64,000 nucleotides of DNA from JBCCQL01 sp039414355 (GTDB taxonomy: Bacteria > Planctomycetota > Planctomycetia > Pirellulales > Lacipirellulaceae). This document shows positions 33,372-40,569 of the stretch, piece by piece. A program made the position numbers and the translations under genes. The stretch is taken from assembly GCA_039414355.1 (NCBI GenBank), contig JBCDJN010000011.1, forward strand, positions 1 through 64,000, read 5' to 3'. The notes beneath the pieces are model-generated. The model saw only the letters and a list, made by a program, of their open reading frames with translations. It did not search any database and was not told the DNA's origin. How positions within the stretch are numbered: the stretch's first letter is position 1; each line of letters begins with the position of its first letter.

Positions 33372-33665
33372 ATGGCCAGAATCGCCTCTCCCCCCGCTGG
33401 GATCAAGTTCCCCACCATGCCGCCCGGCGCCTTGGCCGATGTCGGTGAGGGCGATGAGCTGCAACCCATGCTCGCCTCGGGCGACCCGTTCGACGACTTC
33501 GAGGACGACGATTTCGACGACGACTTCGACGACGATTTCGAAGAGGAGTGGGACGACGACAAAGACGGCGACGGCTTCGGCCCCGAGTTCCAAGAGGAGC
33601 CCGAAGAGGAAGAAGGCGACGACTCCGGCGACACCTTCAACGACGACCCGGACTTTGACGACTGA
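33372..33665 (+). CDS. Small, extremely acidic protein (unknown)
   Basis: This is a 97-residue protein. The first 35 residues are Pro/Gly/Ala-containing (IASPPAGIKFPTMPPGALAD) and the rest is more than half Asp and Glu (FDDFEDDDFDDDF, EEEPEEEEGDD). There is no signal peptide and no predicted fold. The acidic tail resembles histone- or nucleic-acid-mimic tails or calcium-binding disordered regions, with no evidence for either. The minus strand is also open here. I favour the plus strand because the start and the stop both lie in the short gap between the deacetylase and ileS. I do not recognise the family. Confidence 0.55.
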   Translation: MARIASPPAGIKFPTMPPGALADVGEGDELQPMLASGDPFDDFEDDDFDDDFDDDFEEEWDDDKDGDGFGPEFQEEPEEEEGDDSGDTFNDDPDFDD

Positions 33666-33673
33666 CCGGCAGA

Positions 33674-33694
33674 GGGGCCAGGGGCCAGGGGCCA
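33674..33694 (+). repeat. GGGGCCA heptamer array (left arm before ileS)
   Basis: Three perfect GGGGCCA units start 9 bp after the acidic-protein stop. They face the inverted CCTGGCC array at 33784-33817 across about 90 bp. Confidence 0.9.
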
Positions 33695-33783
33695 GGGGAA
33701 CGCCTGATCCCCGTGGGCGAACGCGGGCACGGCCTTCTGCGTCCTTGGGTTAGCGCTGTACGATCTCAGCTCGTGCGTGATGC

Positions 33784-33817
33784 CCTGGTCCCTGGCCCCT
33801 AACCCCTGGCCCCTCCC
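33784..33817 (+). repeat. CCTGGCC heptamer array ending at the ileS start
   Basis: The units CCTGGTC, CCTGGCC, CCTAACC, CCTGGCC, CCTCCC are followed immediately by the TTG start of ileS at 33818, with no room for a Shine-Dalgarno. Confidence 0.9.
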
Positions 33818-36800
33818 TTGTTCCAGCCCGTCGACGGCTCGCCCAGCTTCCCGAAGCTTGAAGAAGAGGTCCTCGCCTTCTGGCGTGAGCAGGGCATCTA
33901 CCAGAAGTCGCTCGACCAGCGCGACGGGGCCGAGCCGTTCGTCTTCTACGAAGGCCCCCCCACCGCCAACGGCATGCCGCACCCAGGGCACTGCCTGACG
34001 CGGACCATCAAGGACGTCTTCCCGCGCTACAAGACGATGCGCGGCTACCGCTGCGAGCGCAAAGCGGGCTGGGACACCCACGGCCTGCCGGTCGAGGTGG
34101 AAGTCTGCAAAGAGCTGGGCATCCACAGCAAAGAGGAGATCGAGGCCTACGGCGTCGAGCCCTTCATCCAGAAGTGCCAAGCCAGCGTCTGGCGGTACAT
34201 GCAGGAGTGGGAGCAACTCACCGAGCGGCTCGGCTTCTGGGTCAATCTGAAGGAGGCGTACGTCACTTACCACCAGAGCTACGTGGAGAGCGTCTGGTGG
34301 AGCCTCAAGCACCTCTTCGACCGCGGCCTGCTGTACCAAGGCCACAAGATCGTCTGGTGGTGGGCCCAGGGCGGCACGGCGCTATCGAGCGGCGAGGTGG
34401 GGCAGGGTTACCGGGAGGTGGATGATCCTAGTGTGTATGTGAAGTTCCCGTTAGTGGACGAGGAGGGTGCCGAAGTCGGCGTCTCGTTGCTCGTTTGGAC
34501 AACGACGCCATGGACACTGCCTAGCAACCAGTTCGTCGCCATCAACCCTGAGCTCACGTACTGCAACATCTTCGACGAGGAAGCGAAAGAGACCTATATC
34601 GTCGCTGCTGACTTGGTCGAAACGCTAGCGGAGAAGTCGAAGCGATCATTGCAGGTGACCGGCAATGTCGATGCCAAAGGATTGCTCAACTGCCACTACA
34701 AACCGCCCTTTGCGTGCTTCTACAACGACGAGTCGATCCCTGCCGAGTTGGCCGACACGTATCGAAAGCAGTCCTGGCAGATCCTGACAGGAGACTTTGT
34801 CACTACCGATTCGGGAACCGGGTTGGTTCACATCGCACCGGCGTTTGGTGAAGACGACTACCAGGTTCTTGATCGCGAACGAGCCCGCGTTTCCGAAGCG
34901 ACCGGGACCATCGAAGCTGCGCCCGAACTCATCAACTGCGTCGCTGCCGACGGCAAGTTCACCGACGAAGCCCCGGAGTTCGTCCGCGGCCGCTGGGTCA
35001 AGGACTGCGACAAGGACATCGCGCGCAACCTCAAAGAGCGTGGCTTGCTGTTCCACCAGGAGCAGTACCGGCACGACTACCCGTTTTGCTGGCGGGCGGA
35101 GCAGGACCCGCTGATCCAGTACCCGCGGGAGAGCTGGTTCATCAAGACCACCGCCTTCAAGGAGGCGATGCTCCAGAACAACCAGGCGATCAACTGGCTG
35201 CCCGAGCACATCAAGGGCGGCCGGATGGGCAAGTTCCTCGAGAGCAACGTCGACTGGGCCCTCAGCCGCGAACGCTACTGGGGCACGCCGCTGCCGATCT
35301 GGGAGTGCAGCAAGACCGGCAAGCAGGAAGCGATCGGCGGCTACGAAGAGCTGCTCGCCAAACCGGGCGTGCAGGGCACGGAGGTCTGGGAGCAGGCGAA
35401 GGCGGCTAACCCCGAGTTGCCCGACGACCTCCGCGTGCACAAGCCGTACATCGACGAGGTGACGTACGAATCGCCCTTTGCTGAAGGCGCACGGATGAAA
35501 CGCGTCACCGAAGTCATCGACTGCTGGTACGACAGCGGCGCGATGCCCTTTGCGCAATGGGGACATAAGGGCGAGCCGGCCGGCGTAAGCCGCCGGAGTG
35601 AAACGACAGAACGCTTCGCCAATCAGTTCCCAGCCGACTTCATCTCCGAAGCTCTCGACCAAACCCGCGGGTGGTTCTACAGCCAACTCGCGATCAGCAC
35701 GATGCTGTTTGGAAAGGGGGAGTCAAACGCTCCGGGCGCTTACGCTTCCGGCTCGCCGGCGGCTGCGCCACCGCACCCCTTCCGCAACTGCATCGTCCTC
35801 GGCCTGATGCTCGGCGAGGACGGGCAGAAGATGTCCAAGAGCAAGCGGAACTACCGCGAGCCGAACGAGATCTTCAACAAGTACGGCGCCGACGCGCTCC
35901 GCTGGTACCTGCTCGCCAACCAGCCGCCGTGGACGAGCATCCGCTACAGCGAGCAGTCGATCAAAGACAGCATCCCGGAGTTCCTGCTGCGGCTCTACAA
36001 CTGCTACCGGTTCCTGGTGGAGTACGCCAAGAGCGACGCCTGGACGCCAAAGGGAGGGGTCAGGGGTCAGGGGTCAGGGGCCAGGGATGAGTTGGATCGC
36101 TGGGTGCTCTCCGAACTCCACCGCACCATTGCGCTCGTCACCGACCGGATGGACGCGTACGACAACTTTGGCGCCGCTGGGGCGATCACGGAGTTTGTCG
36201 ATGGGCTCTCCAACTGGTGGGTCCGCCGGAGCCGCGCGCGGTTCTGGGACTCGGACAAGCAGTCGCCGGCGAAACTCGACGCCTACGCCACGCTCTACGA
36301 GTGCCTGGTCGAAACCTCCAAGCTCATCGCGCCGTTCACGCCGTTCATCGCCGAGGTGTTCTGGCGGAACCTTGGGTCGGCAGCCGCTGGTCAGCCCGAG
36401 AGCGTCCACCTGTGCGACTACCCCGTCGCCGACGAGTCGTTAATCGACAAAGAACTCTCCGAGCGGATGGCGACGGTTCGGCTCATCGCCTCGCTGGGGC
36501 GGCGGGCTCGGGAGGCGGCGTCGCTGAAGGTCCGGCAGCCGCTGGCCAAGGTGGAGGTGATCCTGGCCGACACCACCCACCAAGCGTGGCTCGAAGAGCA
36601 CGCGGCGGTCATCGCCGACGAGCTGAACGTCAAAGAGGTCGCCTACACCGATGAGCCGGAGCGGTACGTCGATCACCAGGTACTGCCCAACTTCAAGCTC
36701 CTCGGCAAGCGGCTCGGCAAGCTGATGCCGAAGGTCAAGCACGCCCTCAACCAGCAGTCCGGCAGCGAGCTGCTCGCCAACCTGCGGGACAACGGGCTGA

Positions 36801-37207
36801 TCGACCTGGAGATCGAGGGCGAGGCGGTGCAGCTCTCGCCGGCCGAGGTCGAAGTCCGCATCACCGCCAAGCCGGGCTACGCCGCCGCCAACGACCGCGG
36901 CGTGGTGGTGGTGCTCGCCACGGAGCTGACCCCCGAATTGATCGCCGAGGGCCTGGCGCGGGACCTAGTCCGGGTAATCCAGGACACACGCAAAGACCAA
37001 GGCTGCGAGTTCACCGATCGCATCCAGCTGGGCATTGAGACGGACTCTCCAGAGCTGCAGGCAGCAGTCGAGCAGTTCAACGATTACATCGCCGGCGAAA
37101 CGCTCGCCGATTCGCTTGTGTGCGAGACCGTCGGTGGGGTCGCTCCAGTTGATATCAAGGTAGGCGGCGCCCAAGCGAAGCTCTACCTGCGTGTGGCAAG
37201 CAACTAG
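33818..37207 (+). CDS. ileS: Isoleucyl-tRNA synthetase (eukaryote-like type)
   Basis: IleS charges tRNA-Ile and edits valine. The length is 1129 residues. The HIGH-like motif is in TANGMPHPGHCLTRTIKD near residue 53. The CP1 editing domain has LVWTTTPWTLPSNQFVA, and KMSKS is near residue 670 (EDGQKMSKSKRNY). HPGH, RCERKAGWDTHGLPVEVE and the long C-terminal domain fit the eukaryote-like IleS2 group, often mupirocin-insensitive. Three in-frame repeat insertions are visible: palindromes at residues 584-594 and 637-646, and a heptamer array at 746-758. The region 34420-34930 in the editing domain looks lower in GC than the rest. The start is a TTG abutting a repeat array. Confidence 0.95.
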   Translation: MFQPVDGSPSFPKLEEEVLAFWREQGIYQKSLDQRDGAEPFVFYEGPPTANGMPHPGHCLTRTIKDVFPRYKTMRGYRCERKAGWDTHGLPVEVEVCKELGIHSKEEIEAYGVEPFIQKCQASVWRYMQEWEQLTERLGFWVNLKEAYVTYHQSYVESVWWSLKHLFDRGLLYQGHKIVWWWAQGGTALSSGEVGQGYREVDDPSVYVKFPLVDEEGAEVGVSLLVWTTTPWTLPSNQFVAINPELTYCNIFDEEAKETYIVAADLVETLAEKSKRSLQVTGNVDAKGLLNCHYKPPFACFYNDESIPAELADTYRKQSWQILTGDFVTTDSGTGLVHIAPAFGEDDYQVLDRERARVSEATGTIEAAPELINCVAADGKFTDEAPEFVRGRWVKDCDKDIARNLKERGLLFHQEQYRHDYPFCWRAEQDPLIQYPRESWFIKTTAFKEAMLQNNQAINWLPEHIKGGRMGKFLESNVDWALSRERYWGTPLPIWECSKTGKQEAIGGYEELLAKPGVQGTEVWEQAKAANPELPDDLRVHKPYIDEVTYESPFAEGARMKRVTEVIDCWYDSGAMPFAQWGHKGEPAGVSRRSETTERFANQFPADFISEALDQTRGWFYSQLAISTMLFGKGESNAPGAYASGSPAAAPPHPFRNCIVLGLMLGEDGQKMSKSKRNYREPNEIFNKYGADALRWYLLANQPPWTSIRYSEQSIKDSIPEFLLRLYNCYRFLVEYAKSDAWTPKGGVRGQGSGARDELDRWVLSELHRTIALVTDRMDAYDNFGAAGAITEFVDGLSNWWVRRSRARFWDSDKQSPAKLDAYATLYECLVETSKLIAPFTPFIAEVFWRNLGSAAAGQPESVHLCDYPVADESLIDKELSERMATVRLIASLGRRAREAASLKVRQPLAKVEVILADTTHQAWLEEHAAVIADELNVKEVAYTDEPERYVDHQVLPNFKLLGKRLGKLMPKVKHALNQQSGSELLANLRDNGLIDLEIEGEAVQLSPAEVEVRITAKPGYAAANDRGVVVVLATELTPELIAEGLARDLVRVIQDTRKDQGCEFTDRIQLGIETDSPELQAAVEQFNDYIAGETLADSLVCETVGGVAPVDIKVGGAQAKLYLRVASN
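35571..35601 (+). repeat. REP-like palindrome inside ileS, copy 1
   Basis: It begins GCGAGCCGGCCGGCG, then TAAGCCGCCGGAGTGA. It is nearly identical to the reverse complement of the copy at 44671. It is translated as GEPAGVSRRSE, between the conserved AQWGH and FPADFISEALDQT segments of the synthetase. Confidence 0.8.
35728..35755 (+). repeat. REP-like palindrome inside ileS, copy 2 (inverted)
   Basis: CGCTCCGGGCGCTTACGC followed by TTCCGGCTCGC is the same element in the opposite orientation to copy 1. It encodes part of the extra loop NAPGAYASGSPAAAPP, just before the conserved FRNCIVLGLMLGEDG. Confidence 0.75.
36056..36090 (+). repeat. In-frame heptamer array inside ileS
   Basis: GGGGTCA three times, then GGGGCCA and GGGATGA, translated as GVRGQGSGARD. 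It lies between the catalytic core and the anticodon-binding domain (LDRWVLSELH follows). It is the same family as the leader array at 33674. Confidence 0.9.
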
Positions 37208-37236
37208 TGGAATCACTAGTCGCCGCTAGTCTTCAC
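37203..37236 (+). repeat. CACTAGT-type palindromic repeats before purN
   Basis: ACTAGTG-GAAT-CACTAGT (37203-37220) is a perfect 7-bp inverted repeat beginning inside the last codons of ileS, followed by CGCTAGTC and CACTAATC variants. It could act as a weak hairpin but lacks a T-tract. It resembles the CACTAGC arrays elsewhere. Confidence 0.5.
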
Positions 37237-37285
37237 TAATCGGATTAGCGTCGATCAGGCAGATTAGTGTTCCCCCAAATCACGA

Positions 37286-37933
37286 ATGAAAACCGCCGTG
37301 CTCATTTCCGGCTCCGGCCGGACGCTGAAGAACCTGCTGGAGCTGGTCGCCGCCGAGCAGCTTCCGATCGAGATCCCGCTAGTCATCGCCAGCCGGGCGG
37401 GCGTCGGCGGGATTGCTCATGCCGAGGCGGCGGGGGTTGCCGTCTCCCTGGTCGACCGGAGCGACTACCCCACCGACCAACTCTTCTCCGCGGCGGTCTT
37501 CTCCCGTTGCCGCACGGCGGGCGTGGAGCTGGTGGCGATGGCGGGCTGGCTGAAGTACACGCCCATCCCCGCAGACTTCGCCGGCAAGGTGGTCAACATC
37601 CACCCATCGCTGCTCCCCGCCTTCGGCGGCAAGGGCATGTATGGCGACCGCGTGCACCAAGCCGTGCTCGACTACGGCGCCAAGATCACCGGCTGCACCG
37701 TGCACTTTGTGGACGACGAGTACGACCACGGCCCCGTGATCTGGCAGCAGCCGGTGCCGGTGTTTGACGACGACGACGCGAAGTCGCTCGCCGACCGGGT
37801 GTTTCAAGCGGAGCTTGAGTGCTACCCCAGCGTGCTGCGGATGATCGCCAAGGGGCAGGTCACCGTCGAAGGCCGCCGGGTGCGCGTGGTGCAGCGCCGG
37901 GTGACCGGCCGCAGCAAGATGGCTTCGGACTGA
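37286..37933 (+). CDS. purN: Phosphoribosylglycinamide formyltransferase PurN
   Basis: PurN transfers a formyl group from 10-formyl-tetrahydrofolate to GAR, step 3 of purine synthesis, in the cytoplasm. The 215-residue protein has AVLISGSGRTLKNLLE (P-loop-like phosphate site), the folate site MAGWLKYTP, the catalytic VNIHPSLLPAFGGKGMYG with Asn and His, and the catalytic Asp in VDDEYDHGPVIWQQ. All catalytic residues are present. The last 20 residues are basic. It follows ileS by 78 bp on the same strand. Confidence 0.96.
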   Translation: MKTAVLISGSGRTLKNLLELVAAEQLPIEIPLVIASRAGVGGIAHAEAAGVAVSLVDRSDYPTDQLFSAAVFSRCRTAGVELVAMAGWLKYTPIPADFAGKVVNIHPSLLPAFGGKGMYGDRVHQAVLDYGAKITGCTVHFVDDEYDHGPVIWQQPVPVFDDDDAKSLADRVFQAELECYPSVLRMIAKGQVTVEGRRVRVVQRRVTGRSKMASD

Positions 37934-37938
37934 AGCGT

Positions 37939-38403
37939 CTACAGCGTCTTGCTCATCTTGAAGTTGATGGCCGTGACGCCGTCCATGTCCACGGTCTGCT
38001 GCTCGTCGACACGAAAGCCATGCGCTTCGTAGAACGGGCGGGCGGTGATGCTCACCTCGGAGTGCAGTTGCGTGAGCGATAGCGTCGCCGCTTCGGTGTG
38101 GATACGCTCCATCAATCGCCGGCCGACGCCGCGTCGTTGCCAATCGTGGTGGATGAAGAAGTGGTCGATCAGGCCCGACGGTTGCACATCGGCGTAGCCG
38201 ACGATCACGGTGTCGCAGACAGCGATGAACGGGTTGATGCCCGCCATCCGCTGGCGCCAACGCTCCGGGTCAACCGTGTCGGGCGCCCACCGACGGACTT
38301 GCTCCTCGGTGTAGTCGGCGATCGCCACCCGCCGGATGGTGTTGCGGAACAGCCGCCAGAGCTCCTCCTCGTCGCCCGGCCGGTACCTGCGGATGTTAAT
38401 CAC
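37939..38403 (-). CDS. GNAT family N-acetyltransferase
   Basis: This is an acetyltransferase of 154 residues. The N-terminal strand-helix IRRYRPGDEEELWRLFR and the acetyl-CoA motif A (HHDWQRRGVGRRLMERI, residues 86-102, with RRGVGRRL as the pyrophosphate loop) are clear. The C-terminal ITARPFYEAHGFRVDE is typical motif B. It resembles the PhnO/YafP-like small GNATs. The substrate is unknown. It converges with purN at a 5-bp gap and follows the pseudouridine synthase gene on the minus strand with 7 bp between them, so the two are probably co-transcribed. Confidence 0.88.
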   Translation of the reverse strand: MINIRRYRPGDEEELWRLFRNTIRRVAIADYTEEQVRRWAPDTVDPERWRQRMAGINPFIAVCDTVIVGYADVQPSGLIDHFFIHHDWQRRGVGRRLMERIHTEAATLSLTQLHSEVSITARPFYEAHGFRVDEQQTVDMDGVTAINFKMSKTL

Positions 38404-38410
38404 GGTGCTC

Positions 38411-39352
38411 TCACGTGGCCGGGGTCCTCAACTCGCTCAGCTTTTGCTCGATGTCCTCCGGAAGTGGCGACTCGAGGCACAGAGGTTCGCGCGTCGCTGG
38501 GTGGCGGATCGTCAGGCGGTGAGCGTGCAGCGCCTGGCGGTGGAGCGGGCCGTGCGACGCGGGGCCTGCGCCGTACAGCTTGTCACACAGCACCGGGTAG
38601 CCGGCGTGGGCCAAGTGGACGCGGATCTGGTGTGTTCGGCCGGTCTTGGGCAGGCAGCGGAGCAGGGCGTGGCGGGCAAACCGCTCGGCCACCTCGTACC
38701 GCGTGAACGCCTCGCGACTGTCCGGGTGGTCGGGCCGGATCGCCATCTTCTCGCGCACGCGCGGGTGCGGGCCGATCGGCTGATCGATCACGTCCGCATC
38801 GCGGTCGGGCACGCCGGTGACGATCGCCAGGTAGGTCTTCTCGGTCGTGCGATCGGCGAACTGCTTGGCGAGCGCCTCGTGCGCCGCGTCGTGCTTGGCG
38901 ACGACGATCACGCCGCTGGTGTCGCGGTCGAGCCGATGCACGATGCCTGGCCGGGTGGGCCCGCCCGTCTTGCTCAGCGCGTCGCCGAAATGGTGGGCGA
39001 GCGCCGCCGCCAGCGTCCCCTGCCAGTGGCCCTTCGCCGGGTGAACCACCATGCCGGGCGGCTTGTCGACCGCCACAAGGTCGTCGTCCTCGTAGAGCAG
39101 GTCGAGCGGAATCGCCTCGGGCAGCGGCCCCGGCGGTGGCGGCTCGAGCTGGGCGACGACGACCCGCTCGCCCGACGATAGCCGGTGCGACGCCTTGCGT
39201 TCTCGCCCGCCCACGGTCACGTGCCCAGCGTCGATCGCGCGGCGAAGGACCGAGCGCGAAAAATCGGCACACCACTCGGCGAGCGCCGCATCAAGCCGCT
39301 TGCCGGCGTCTTCTTCCGCTGCGATGCGGTCGAGAACCGGCTCGGCGCTCAT
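38411..39352 (-). CDS. rluD: RluA/RluD family pseudouridine synthase
   Basis: This is a 313-residue enzyme that isomerises uridine to pseudouridine in RNA. The N-terminal S4-like domain (RLDAALAEWCADFSRSVLRR) is followed by the catalytic domain with LLYEDDDLVAVDKPPGMVVH. The catalytic aspartate is in PGIVHRLDRDTSGVIVVAK near residue 145. LPKTGRTHQIRVHLAHAGYP is the RluA-family motif III. The S4 domain plus overall length match RluD (23S rRNA helix 69), though RluC-type specificity cannot be excluded. Its start overlaps the stop of the upstream gene by 4 bp. Confidence 0.9.
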   Translation of the reverse strand: MSAEPVLDRIAAEEDAGKRLDAALAEWCADFSRSVLRRAIDAGHVTVGGRERKASHRLSSGERVVVAQLEPPPPGPLPEAIPLDLLYEDDDLVAVDKPPGMVVHPAKGHWQGTLAAALAHHFGDALSKTGGPTRPGIVHRLDRDTSGVIVVAKHDAAHEALAKQFADRTTEKTYLAIVTGVPDRDADVIDQPIGPHPRVREKMAIRPDHPDSREAFTRYEVAERFARHALLRCLPKTGRTHQIRVHLAHAGYPVLCDKLYGAGPASHGPLHRQALHAHRLTIRHPATREPLCLESPLPEDIEQKLSELRTPAT

Positions 39353-40401
39353 TGCTCTTCGCTGGGCTCTGGGCCGGGCTCTTCAGTGGGCTCGTCGGTG
39401 GGCTCGTCGGTGCTCGTCTCCGCGGGCTCGGTTTCGGGTTGAGCTTCCGCTTCGGGCTGAGGGGCGTCGGACTGGGTGGCGTCAGGTTGGGCGGAGGCTT
39501 CGGTCTCCGCAGGCGCCTCTTCCATGGCGGCGTCGGCGCCAGCTTCGGGTTCGCCGGCGGGTTTTTCCTCACCTGCGGCGTTGTCGGCTGGAGTCTCTTC
39601 GGCAGCCGGCGTCTCGGCGCCGGGAACGACGGGCGCCTGCAGGCTGTTCAGCAGGTCGCTGAAGGTGTCCTCCGCGGCCATGGCGCCGCCGTCGCCGTCT
39701 TCACTCGCCTCGTCCTCATCGTCGGGCAGGGCGAGTGGGTCGGGGTTGGCGTCGGGGCGGGCGCTGGCGGCGGCGCCGGGCGGCATGCCTAGCGGCGAGG
39801 CGTTTGCCGTCGCCAGCCAGACCACGTCTTCCTGCGTCCGATCGTCATCCAGCTCCTCCGCCCGCTCGGCGGCGATATCGGCAAAGGCGCCCTCGACGGC
39901 CAGGTACGCCGCCTTCGCCTCGTCCACTTCGCCACGCAGTTCGTACGATCGCGCGAGCCCAAGCTGCGCCCGCTCCTTGATGGACGACGGGATGCCGGCC
40001 GTCTCGAGCAGCTCCTCGTACTTCTCCTGCGCCTGATCGAGGTTGCCCAGCGCCTGGTCGCGGCTCAGAAGCAGCGCGCCGGCGGCGTTGAGCAACTGGC
40101 CGTCGGCCCAGGTGATGGCGGCCCACGGGCCGACGCTCTCGCCCTTGTGTTCGTCCATCACCTGCTCGAGAACCGGCAGGCTTGGCAGGCCGGTGTCGAC
40201 CGCCATTGAGTAGCTCTGCCAGGCCGACTCTTCGCCCTGGGCGGTGGAGCTGGACCACGACGACCAAATGACCGACGCCGCCAACGCCCCGAAGAAGCCG
40301 AGCAGGATCATCGGCAGGTGCGGTTTGACGACCTCGATCTTCTCGGCGAGCCAGCGGGCCAGCACGTTCTCGTTCAGCTCGTGGCGGTGTTCAGCGTCCA
40401 T
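39349..40401 (-). CDS. Membrane-anchored TPR-like protein with acidic tail (unknown)
   Basis: This is a 350-residue protein. The short cytoplasmic N-terminus MDAEHRHELNENVLARWLAEK leads into one membrane segment (residues 33-52, MILLGFFGALAASVIW). An extracytoplasmic helical region follows, with TPR-like repeats at about 90-180 (QALGNLDQAQEKYEELLE, SSIKERAQLGLARSYELRGE). The domain order is that of YfgM-type ancillary proteins, which bind the Sec translocon. The last 150 residues are Ala/Glu/Pro/Thr-rich and probably disordered. I use the ATG at 40401; it is 2 bp from a heptamer array. It overlaps the pseudouridine synthase gene by 4 bp. Confidence 0.75.
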   Translation of the reverse strand: MDAEHRHELNENVLARWLAEKIEVVKPHLPMILLGFFGALAASVIWSSWSSSTAQGEESAWQSYSMAVDTGLPSLPVLEQVMDEHKGESVGPWAAITWADGQLLNAAGALLLSRDQALGNLDQAQEKYEELLETAGIPSSIKERAQLGLARSYELRGEVDEAKAAYLAVEGAFADIAAERAEELDDDRTQEDVVWLATANASPLGMPPGAAASARPDANPDPLALPDDEDEASEDGDGGAMAAEDTFSDLLNSLQAPVVPGAETPAAEETPADNAAGEEKPAGEPEAGADAAMEEAPAETEASAQPDATQSDAPQPEAEAQPETEPAETSTDEPTDEPTEEPGPEPSEEQ

Positions 40402-40403
40402 CG

Positions 40404-40437
40404 ATTTCGGATTTCGGATTTCGGATTTCGGATTCGC
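40404..40437 (-). repeat. ATTTCGG heptamer array before the TPR-like gene
   Basis: Four perfect ATTTCGG units on the plus strand (CCGAAAT on the coding strand) end 2 bp from the ATG of the minus-strand gene. An inverted partner lies at 40535-40562 by the uvrD start. Confidence 0.92.
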
Positions 40438-40534
40438 CGCGGCCAAGCGATCCGTGGGGTTCATGCCGCGGGTGAGTGCTCTATGATGCCCGGCCACCCA
40501 GCGGCGTAGTCCCGGAGTTTACGCCGACGCCGCA

Positions 40535-40562
40535 GAAATCCGCAATCCCGAATCGGCGATTC
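40535..40562 (+). repeat. GAAATCC-type array before uvrD
   Basis: The units GAAATCC, GCAATCC, CGAATCG and GCGATTCC end about 7 bp before the TTG start at 40570. It is in inverted orientation to the array at 40404-40437, and the same unit type as the array at 44717. Confidence 0.75.
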
Positions 40563-40569
40563 CACTCGC

